DNA from: Lojkania enalia
Lineage: Eukaryota > Ascomycota > Dothideomycetes > Pleosporales
Reading direction: 5' to 3'
Length of the DNA stretch: 64,000 nt
Assembly (NCBI GenBank): GCA_010094045.1
Contig: ML986581.1
Span: 806,001-870,000 of the forward strand
Made by a program: the position numbers and the translations under genes. Position 1 is the first letter of the stretch. The number at the start of each line of letters is the position of its first letter. Below the pieces are notes generated by a model, which ran no database searches, was not told the DNA's origin, and was given only the letters and a program-made list of their open reading frames with translations. Positions 56,116 through 64,000 of this stretch are shown here, piece after piece.

Positions 56116-56181
56116 GGGGAGGAGGGGGGGAGGGGGGTTTAATTTCGCAGATTCAACGGTGGGAAATATTTCTTGGGGGGG
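56116..56181 (+). promoter_or_regulatory. G-rich tract, possible G-quadruplex, upstream of UPF1
   Basis: Runs of 4 G (56116), 7 G (56124), 6 G (56132) and, 38 bp on, 7 G (56175) lie 36-101 bp upstream of the UPF1 start, on its template strand. G-quadruplex formation is inferred from run spacing only. Confidence 0.4.
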
Positions 56182-59100
56182 AAGTCGGTCGGAGAGGGGG
56201 ACCAGTGGCACGGAAGGCGTCCTGAGTCCTCACACCATCTCTAGAACAGAGACGGACGGTTGGAAAGAGTCGTTATCTGCAATGATGGGGGAGGAAGGCG
56301 ACCGAAGGCGGGTTTGTAGTTTGAAAGTGGGCTGTTAGCTTGAATCAAAAACGTCGGCAGTCGGAGCTTCAAATAGGGATCCGTGCGCCCTCTCTTCCAC
56401 CGGTGACATCTAAAGTTCTCGTTCGTCACCCTTAGCCGGCGTTCACACTGCCCTACCCAGTCGCCATCAATTATAGCTTCGACTTTCCTATCCAAGGAGC
56501 CTCTCTTGAGGGCTTTCCGCCAGTTGCTTGCAAAAATCGGGTTCGAAATCGCTTCTGTAGGGCTGCGGGGATCGAAGCCAGGCACCTAGACGCGCTGCAT
56601 GTCAGAGCCGCGAATGTATCACCTGCCGCAGAGCCTCATCGATATCTATTGGTAGCAAACCCTGTCTGTCCAGGTCGTTACCCGCTGTGTGTTCCCTCGT
56701 CTGCTCTTTAGAAAAGTTCAAGCACCTAGGCTAGACGCCAAACGGAAGGCTTCCTTTTATGGACCCAAATTGGCAGCTTCCTGCCTACGTATTCATTTCA
56801 ACCAGAACAGTATGACAATGCGACCACATTGCACTTCTTGAACCCGCATTCAAGCATTACTCACATTCTATGCTCTTCTCTATCAGATCATCTCGAGCTC
56901 ATCTACATCTAGGAAAGCCTGATTACTTAGGTTTATCATTTAATCGCAAAAGCTTTTAAAGCGTGTATACAGTCTAGCAAGCATTGTGACGACGTGATAG
57001 GTCTAATATAGGTGTACTTGTATGCACTTGGCCTTCTTAACTTACATGGATGAAGTACGATAGGAAAATGACGATAACTGAATTCATTTCCTACCCTACA
57101 ATTCGGAACACGATAGTTTGGATTCTAGAAAGGCTGTGCTGAACGCGAGTGTTCTCAACCGGATTGCTAGTCTACTAATTATCAACTGGAGAAACTTAGG
57201 GCCATGCAAATGCTACGCTACCGGGCTAGCTTCTGGAGTAACGGTGCTTGCCATGGTCTATCAAGAGGGTTTCCGCAAGAGACGGGTGATATTTTTGCTC
57301 TATAGGGTGCTTAACAAGCCCTGGTTTGCTTCAATGAGGAAGCAAGGAGCATATGTCTAAAGGCTTGCTTCAGCATTGTCTTTAAGAGATAGCCACCTCA
57401 CGTAGATATGTAACCAATAGGAAGGGAAAAAATCCTTGCCCGGACAAGTCCTGGGTCTTGAGTCTGTAAACGTCAATACGCACATACTAGTAATCTAAAG
57501 GTTGTCCCTAGCAAGGCCGATAGACAGAGGCCGACCTTACGGCTGGTCAGAATGCCCATCGCAATCTGCGACTCTAGCAATCGCAACCTAACGCCTGGTG
57601 GGAGCAAATACGGAAAATTCCATGGAATGTTCGAAGAAGTCTTACCCAACACAATCACGTGACCTCTTTCTTCGTGATCGCCCAGCGGTCATTCCCTTGA
57701 TGGGCTTTGCACAAGTATCGGTACTTCTTAGGGTACGAGAAGGTATTTGAGAGAGACTTGACAGCTCGTAGAGGTACCATCTGCCGTTCTCGGCGAGAGT
57801 CCGGACGCAATATGCCGACTAATATCGGCGGATGCTCCCCGGCCGCCGCGAACCCAGCTGGCGGGTGGTTGTCCGAAGACAAGGCGTGGGCATGGCTGAG
57901 ACCCGGACGTTTCTAGAAAATGAAGCCGTGGCGCGGGACTGGCCGGCTGATCAATCACAGCTCATGTATCGTGAGTGCGGGGTGCATGAGTAGCGTGATA
58001 GCCTGACAAAATAATGCCGCACGGGATGCGAAGAGTGACTGCAACCGCTGGACAAACTGCAGTTCCTAGTCGTGGCCTCATTATCACAACCATGGCAAGA
58101 ACAAGAGCCAAATTGGTCTTCCCGGTCCACAATGGGAGCTTGTCGATAAGCGGTCTGTGCGTGCATTGCAAGGTATTGAAAACAGGTGCTCTAAATGGAC
58201 TCTATATCAATTCGGACTTCCTAGCCAATACCTTTTGCCAGGCTGACCCGAGTCGTGGAATCTCACGGAATGGCTATCAGCTTGCAGGCCCTCGTTCTAA
58301 AACTAATTCGTACTATAGGCATGCCGTACTACCGAACGCATGATAGCTCGCGTGGACACGAAATCCAAGCTGTCGCCGTCACTTATCGGCGTGCTTCCTC
58401 TAGGCCTATCTCTTCCTGCACCCATTTGCTCTCTGCGGCTACCGTCTCTCACAATTTGCTAACCACTAGGTAGGAGCAAGTGTAATTGCGGCAGTTCATC
58501 GACTACACAAACTATTCGGCCAGCACACAATGAGCAACGTACGCCCTAGTCAGGATCGACTTCCAAGACATCCAACCCCGGTCTTCACGATGCCCCTAGC
58601 CCTGAAGCAACTGTACGATTAGATTGACGAAAAGGTCATGCGGAGTTGAAATCAGTGCGCGCTAGTAGCGCTTAAAGAGAAATCCCAATTGCTTTAGCTG
58701 CATTTTTGATTCATGTTCCACTGCTTACAATCCGGTTTTCGATATAAGAGTATCGCACTATATGACAACATCTCAGCTTACCATCAGCTATATATTCGAA
58801 TCATGCCGAATCCTTGGCAACATCGCGTAGATGATCGCCTAATTCCAACCCCGGTGTTGCAGGCCATCTAGCCTCATACCAACGAATTCGGCCTCTTTCC
58901 TAATGTCGTAGTTTTAAGAAGACACAGCTCGTCAGACGGCGTCAGCATCGCCGGACTCTGACAAGATCGTGCACCAACCAAAGGTGGATAGCAAATCCAC
59001 AAATGCATTCCTCGTGCAACACCATTTATGGCAGATACCCACACGATATCGGAACGTGGTTTCCGGTTGATACCGTATCTCGTGAGATGATGAGGCTTGG

Positions 59101-60609
59101 ATTATGTGTGCAGATAATCGTGTGCTGCAAACCAAGGGTTCTTCACCGGAAATTTGCGTGGTATGTATACGCTTCACAAAGTGACGACAGAGAGTACCGA
59201 ATTGCATACACTCTTCTCGCATAGACTTTGATCCTATTATGATAAGTAGGCGACTTCCTATCGCACCGTCTTACCCTTTTTTGGCGGTGGCGTGTTGTAG
59301 TCGTTTAGGCGAGCAGTTTCAACAGACAGAGATGTGCTTGTGCTGTATGTGCACAGCACAATTGCTCTTACTTACATACGTCCTGCGGGTAAGGCGCAAG
59401 GCCACCACAGTAGTCGTGGGTAATGCCTGTTCAGCTGCAAATCCTCCCTTGGCACTATGCATGCTCATGCCAATATGTGCTTCGGGGGGTTTCCACCCCT
59501 CTATCTTATTCACAGCTCAGCTCCAAGCAGGTGCATTGGTTGTGTAATACAAATCTGATCTCGACCTCCGCAAAATCCTCCATGCATGCCTAGCACATGG
59601 AGCATGCAAGCCGAATCCTTCCGAGGATTTGCCAATCGGCCAATTAAGGCGGAGTTGGGTTTTACTGTCGTGCAGCCCTTCGCGAACATATTGGGTTGTC
59701 CTTCATGCAAGTACAAACTGATTCAGAGATGCGTCGCCTTCACCGGAGCTATGCTTTTGAGGTACCAGATCAGCTCGCCACTCCACCAGCCTTTCAGCAC
59801 AGTGCTGTTGAACTGATTTGGTTGGGAAATGCAAAGCGAGGTCAAGACGCTTGGACAAGGAGGTCAGACGGAAATCTGAAGCCACAGAACGCCATCGCCC
59901 GGCATTGCTTGCATGCATCATCACACGCTCAAGCGCACAAGACATCTATGCACCGCGCACGGAACACAATGCCTAGAGCTCCAACAACAACAACAACTGT
60001 GCACGACCTCCCGCTTAGGTCTGAGCTCGAGCTGCAACTCACCTGCATGCATTCTCTTCCACCCTGACTCGCCCCCTTTCCCCCAAGGGTCCACCATGCA
60101 AAGCAGACCTGACCTGCAGCTCCGTGCCTTGCGCCTCTTTCGTGAAAGGCAAAATGTGACATATCACTTTTCTGCGGGCACGAGGAAAGGCTCTAGATTG
60201 TCCTTCACTCAACACTTACCGCGCGCTCGCCTTCTCACCGCCTACAGTCTCCGCATACAGCTGTCTGCGTCCTAAATCCCCATCATCAATCAATCTACCC
60301 GCATGCCTGAACAGCCCATGCAAGCCTGACAAACCGGAATAAGCAAAAAATAGAACACAGCTTCAAAACGACACTCCTCTCTCCCGCTACCGCTGCTAAA
60401 CCCGAAAAAGGAAAATCAACAAGTCACGCCGAGGCTGGCAACGCATACGCAACAGACGTCCAAACTGCGCTGTGCATGGCCGGTCGTTTAGCCGTGCCGT
60501 GTGTGGGCTCCACACGTTCAGCCATGTGGCGCCCCCATGCGGGACGAAGGCGTCGGGGGGAAGTCGGGATGGCGTGGCGGTGGTGGTGGTGGTGACCGGC
60601 GGGAATTTT

Positions 60610-60611
<2 letters not shown>

Positions 60612-60647
<36 letters not shown>

Positions 60648-60657
60648 CTTCTTCTTC
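60612..60657. repeat. T46 homopolymer followed by CTT units
   Basis: An uninterrupted run of 46 T, then CTTCTTCTTC. It lies in the gene-free interval. No target-site duplication or element body is seen next to it. Confidence 0.9.
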
Positions 60658-62274
60658 GTACTCGTATGATGGGGTTCGTTATGGCGTGCGACCCACCGAC
60701 CGACCGACCTGGGCAATGTGTCGTCGTATATCGTATGTACATACGGGGTTACATGGAGGACGCTCTGTGTGCGGTTGGGTAACCTACCTGCGTGGACTAG
60801 GTATAGTATGGGATACTTTTGTTGGGGCGCTGAGAAAGAAAAAAAAAAACCTCTCAGGCCACCCGCGAGATGGAGGATTGATGACCCGTTTGGGTGGTAT
60901 GGGGATAGGGTGCAGGTGCGGGACGGACAAGACGGAAGAGAAGTGGTAGGGGACTTGTGTTCAGTTGATTGAGATTTTCGTCGGGACCGGATTATGGGGA
61001 ATGGACTGGCGATGCGGAGTGACAAAGTTACACCAAGGCGGGACAAAAAGCATCGTTGACGAACATGTAATGGTGTGGAAAATGGAGGATGGTAATCATC
61101 AAGATAATCTGTTCTTGATGTAATCCAGATAATCATTTCTATCAACGACTTTTAACCCCGAAAATAAAGCTAGGCCTCAACCTCCAGCATAGAAAGGTAT
61201 AGTAGGGAGAAAGGGCGGCATATCAATCCGCATTGGCAACATGCCATCCACATCCGCAAGCCAGACCCGCCCTTTCGTTCTCGCCCCTATATGAAGTGAA
61301 ATGACAATATTTTTGGCCCAATAATGCATCTACCACGCACTGCATGTTCCGCCGATCGGGACTTGAAAAGATAGACAAGAAGAGTACAACTACAAAAAAG
61401 ATATGACAACAAAAAACAACTAGGGAGATAACCACCCAGTATTGAAGATTAAGACATTACCCTGTCAAAGGAAGATAGGGTAATAATCTTTGGGGAGGCG
61501 GTTCATTCTAACATCGAGTAATCCCATCAACAAATAGAAAATGATACAAAGGAAATACAGTGAGTGCCAAAATCGGGTGATGAGCCCATGCAGCAACGAA
61601 AAAAATCTCTATAGGGTATCCCTCGGGTATTCAGGGTTCATGTATGAGCGCCCGATTCCAACCCAAGATCCCAGAACACAAAACGCCGTGTCAATAGAGC
61701 GCGCAAAACCCAAAAAAAATTCGAGCCTAGCCGGGACACTAAAATCTCAGGAAGGAAAACGGTAGATGAAGAACAGGGTATAATTCTCAGAAGCGCGCGA
61801 AGAACAGAAAAAAGTAAAGAAAAATAAAAGTGCCGAAAGCTAAGCGATCGGGGACTAGAGCGGCCAGATCTCCCCATAGGTGAAAATTCAGCAAAAAAGC
61901 AGGATTTTTTTCTGGCCATGTGCGTTGATGGTCAACTTTGCAAATGTACAAGATAGGATATCCGAAGACACTGATTTGTTTCCATATCCTTGGGCAACTG
62001 TGGGTTGTGGGGGCGCGGTATCTGGGATGTGGGTGGTGTGGACGCGTCCGCAATAGGTATACGGATCGAGGTACCCGTTCCCGTGCAGTGTGCATCGCTT
62101 ACGGAATGCCCAATTGCGAGATGCGAATATACATAGTCGACCCACCAGGATAGCGACCCAAGAGCCCGATAAATAAAGGAGACATGGTACAATATGGTTG
62201 CCCCTGGCCTAATGACGCGAATTTTGTCGTCAGCTGGAGGAAGGGATTTGTACATCGGCAAGGGCAAGGTTCGG

Positions 62275-64000
62275 CTACCGTTCAAAAGTGCTACTGCGAC
62301 TAAGCAAGTCTACATCCGAGGGTATAGATGCAGATTCGCTGCCGGCGCGTTCTCGTGCTTTACCTCCGCTTGGGCTCCGGCTGAGGAGTTTTTGAAAGAG
62401 GCGGCGGCCTGGCTGCGAATTAGTCGTTTCGGGAAATGGGATCGTGGGCTCAACCGAGGCTTTCCGCGAGCCGGTCCGTTCAGGAATTGTATTGACAGGG
62501 GCTTGGGTGCCGCTCTCTTTCTCGATCTTACAAAAGAGAGTGGAGAATAGATATTGCTCGCCGTTGCTGTCGAATAGCGGAAGATGGCGGTACCCCTGTT
62601 GCAGACTGCTAAGCTTGGCAGTGAAGGTAGCCAGCGGAGCATAGCCCGGTCCCTTTGCATCAGGCGAATTCCAGACAGTCCAACGGACAAAGACAAGGCT
62701 GGGGTATCGTGTCATGACCGTCATTGTAACTTTATCGTGGAAAGCGGGATTGTACCCGTTGCCGACTACGATGTGCGTCCTCTTCCTGACTGGACTACCA
62801 ATCCCGGAATGGCCGCTCCGGGAGGATGCATCGTGCCCACCCATGCTATCTGCGTTCGGACCCATATCCTCGGCGCAATGCATTTCAAATTCGACGTAAG
62901 GGTTGATGCTAGCCTCCGGACTAAGGCCCTTGGGGCGAGGAAGCTGCTGAGCAGAGATGATCTCGACAGCAAATCTCACTCGCGTTTTTGGTGCCCTCCT
63001 GTGGCCGACTACCGGGCTAGGTTGTTCTAGTCGGAGTTCTGCGGGTTTTAGAACGTAGCCTATACGATCATTGCCCCCAGCAAACATCGCCTCGTTGAGC
63101 TGTTGGCCAAGGTCATATGTCTGCCAATTAGATGCAACCATCTGGACGCCACGTCTCCAGAATTTGAGGGGTTCAAAGTTGGAGGATGTGATACGAGTAG
63201 CACCAGGATAGACACGCATAAGGGCACGCATATTGTGCTCCTCGAGTAACTGTTTGGTCTGAGTGCCAGGTTTGCAGAGCTTGTCGAATGTCCGCTCGCT
63301 GAAGGAGAACACATGGTTGTAAGTGTGTGCTTCACGAGATCCGAAGCTTTGGAACTTGTATCCCCGCGTGTAAACCGCGAGTTCACCTAGAACCTTGATG
63401 ATCTTGCTCGTCTCAGGCTTCTTCTTTTTATCTTCGGTGGCAGTTACATGAGGACTATCACTATCCTCCGCGGAACTGATAAGAGCCGGGGTTGGTACAG
63501 AAGTGCCATTGGCTGATGTGGCTGATGTCCGAGGGGTTGCCCAGAAAGCGGTACTATGTTCCGGAGGACTCATCGATGGAGGGGTAGAAAGAAGTGGTGA
63601 GTCAGGGATGATAGTGTCATTTAAGTGTACAGGGCGTGAAAATGGCGAACTGAAACTCCGCTCCCGTCTGCGTGCAGACAACTCGTTGATCAGAGCCTTG
63701 GTGTCCAGTTCTTCAGCGGGTGCTTTCGCTTTGATGAGGATTTTGCCCCTTAATTCCTCTGGTGATGGCAAGACGGAGGATTCCGCATCTAGCGGTTGTC
63801 GTAGCAATTTGTCTCCAAATTCATCGATCATAATCTGAGCCATTATCACTTGCTGGTCAGGGTTGCAGTGAACCTCAAGTGACAGCGTGAGCGGATAGGG
63901 CGACTGGCAAAACGCGTATCTTTCAATGACCCTAATCGTATCGATGAATGATATGGCTTTCGTGAATGTGCGCCCGTGTTTGACGACAGGCTTGCCGTCG
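62275..64000 (-). CDS. Phosphoinositide-specific phospholipase C, 3' part
   Basis: C-terminal 574 residues of a PI-PLC that hydrolyses phosphatidylinositol 4,5-bisphosphate. The frame is open to the window end (first full codon at 63999), so the start, EF hands and first catalytic histidine region lie outside. Seen in order: the end of the X domain (GKPVVKHGRTFTKAI, YPLTLSLEVHCNPDQQ), a long Ser/Pro-rich X-Y linker, the Y domain (LGELAVYTRGYKFQSFGSRE, THVFSFSE-like segment, YPGATRITSSNFEPLKFWRRG, QMVASNWQTYDLGQQLNEAMF) and a C2 domain (VRFAVEIISAQQLPRPKG, SINPYVEFEMHC, VFVRWTVWNS). The tail after the C2 is Ser/Arg-rich. Only one exon appears in this part. Identity as a PLC is firm; delta/Plc1 class is most likely for a fungus. 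Confidence 0.93.
   Translation of the reverse strand, partial: DGKPVVKHGRTFTKAISFIDTIRVIERYAFCQSPYPLTLSLEVHCNPDQQVIMAQIMIDEFGDKLLRQPLDAESSVLPSPEELRGKILIKAKAPAEELDTKALINELSARRRERSFSSPFSRPVHLNDTIIPDSPLLSTPPSMSPPEHSTAFWATPRTSATSANGTSVPTPALISSAEDSDSPHVTATEDKKKKPETSKIIKVLGELAVYTRGYKFQSFGSREAHTYNHVFSFSERTFDKLCKPGTQTKQLLEEHNMRALMRVYPGATRITSSNFEPLKFWRRGVQMVASNWQTYDLGQQLNEAMFAGGNDRIGYVLKPAELRLEQPSPVVGHRRAPKTRVRFAVEIISAQQLPRPKGLSPEASINPYVEFEMHCAEDMGPNADSMGGHDASSRSGHSGIGSPVRKRTHIVVGNGYNPAFHDKVTMTVMTRYPSLVFVRWTVWNSPDAKGPGYAPLATFTAKLSSLQQGYRHLPLFDSNGEQYLFSTLFCKIEKESGTQAPVNTIPERTGSRKASVEPTIPFPETTNSQPGRRLFQKLLSRSPSGGKARERAGSESASIPSDVDLLSRSSTFER

Larger units (their letters stand above)
56081..62274. other. 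6.2-kb gene-free interval
   Basis: Between UPF1 start and phospholipase C stop, both on the minus strand. The first 100-200 bp are the UPF1 5' UTR/promoter with G-rich tracts. No ORF over about 250 codons exists, and the longest (60396-61145, minus) depends on the T46 tract. An ORF at 56241-56585 (minus) looks protein-like but has no recognised family. I found no tRNA, rRNA, transposase or repeat. The interval could hold non-coding RNA or lineage-specific genes. Confidence 0.55.

Noticed and set aside
56500..56620. tRNA-like T-loop words (TTCGAAA, TTCGATC) near 56540-56575
   Set aside because: The flanking bases do not form a T-arm stem on either strand, and no matching A box, anticodon arm or acceptor stem could be folded.
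60396..61145. 249-codon minus-strand ORF
   Set aside because: It contains a run of lysines coded by the T46 tract and low-complexity flanks. Length comes from the homopolymer, and no domain is visible.
1..64000. CRISPR array, bacterial operons or rRNA genes
   Set aside because: No regularly spaced repeats, no ribosome-binding-site pattern and no rRNA sequence. The many introns show a fungal nuclear genome.

Overview
The window is about 64 kb of nuclear chromosome from a filamentous ascomycete (Pezizomycotina). The evidence is: compact protein-coding genes with many short introns (about 48-60 nt, GT..AG), proteins with clear fungal identities (GT62 and GT15 mannosyltransferases, a SUN-family wall protein, a copper-fist regulator, a YBP/Alf4-type protein), and no operons or bacterial-type signals. 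Class level is not secure; a degraded BTB gene and general composition would fit Leotiomycetes, but that is inference. Most genes are interrupted by introns, so single open frames cover only part of each. Gene models below were joined by checking splice sites, reading phase and family resemblance by eye; no search was run.

Layout. 0-12 kb: 3' part of a B-type cyclin (+), LSM3 (-, four small exons), a YBP/Alf4-family protein (+), two small unknown genes (+), an unknown gene split by an in-frame TGA (-), and the EFM7-type methyltransferase (-). 12-23 kb: a CUF1-like copper-fist regulator (+), a SUN-family secreted wall protein (-) and the F-BAR/C1/SH3 protein BZZ1 (-). 23-32 kb: DBP5 helicase (+), a DUF202 membrane protein (+), a 90-base assembly gap, MNN9 (-), an unknown probable mitochondrial protein (+) and a very basic unknown ORF (+). 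33-46 kb: a block of co-oriented minus-strand genes: SDR oxidoreductase, AtuA-family protein, TAF14 (YEATS/ET), RanBP1, a large unknown membrane protein and a KRE2/MNT1 mannosyltransferase. 46-56 kb: a DUF4604 protein (+), a decayed BTB gene (-), an ER-type single-pass membrane protein (+), an unknown protein (-) and UPF1 (-). 56-62 kb has no gene I can recognise. The last 1.7 kb is the 3' part of a phosphoinositide phospholipase C (-), open at the window end.

Functionally the window is mostly housekeeping: mRNA processing, export and decay (LSM3, DBP5, UPF1), nuclear transport (RanBP1), transcription (TAF14, copper regulator), translation-factor methylation (EFM7), actin/endocytosis (BZZ1), Golgi mannosylation and cell wall (MNN9, GT15, SUN), and lipid signalling (PLC). 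I found no transposon, CRISPR array, rRNA, convincing tRNA, or secondary-metabolite cluster. The points that most deserve a second look are the BTB pseudogene whose stops are all TAA/TAG consistent with CAR-to-TAR change, the gene interrupted by one TGA, the adjacent AtuA-SDR pair, the 6-kb gene-free interval with a 46-T run, and several unusual exon or intron structures.
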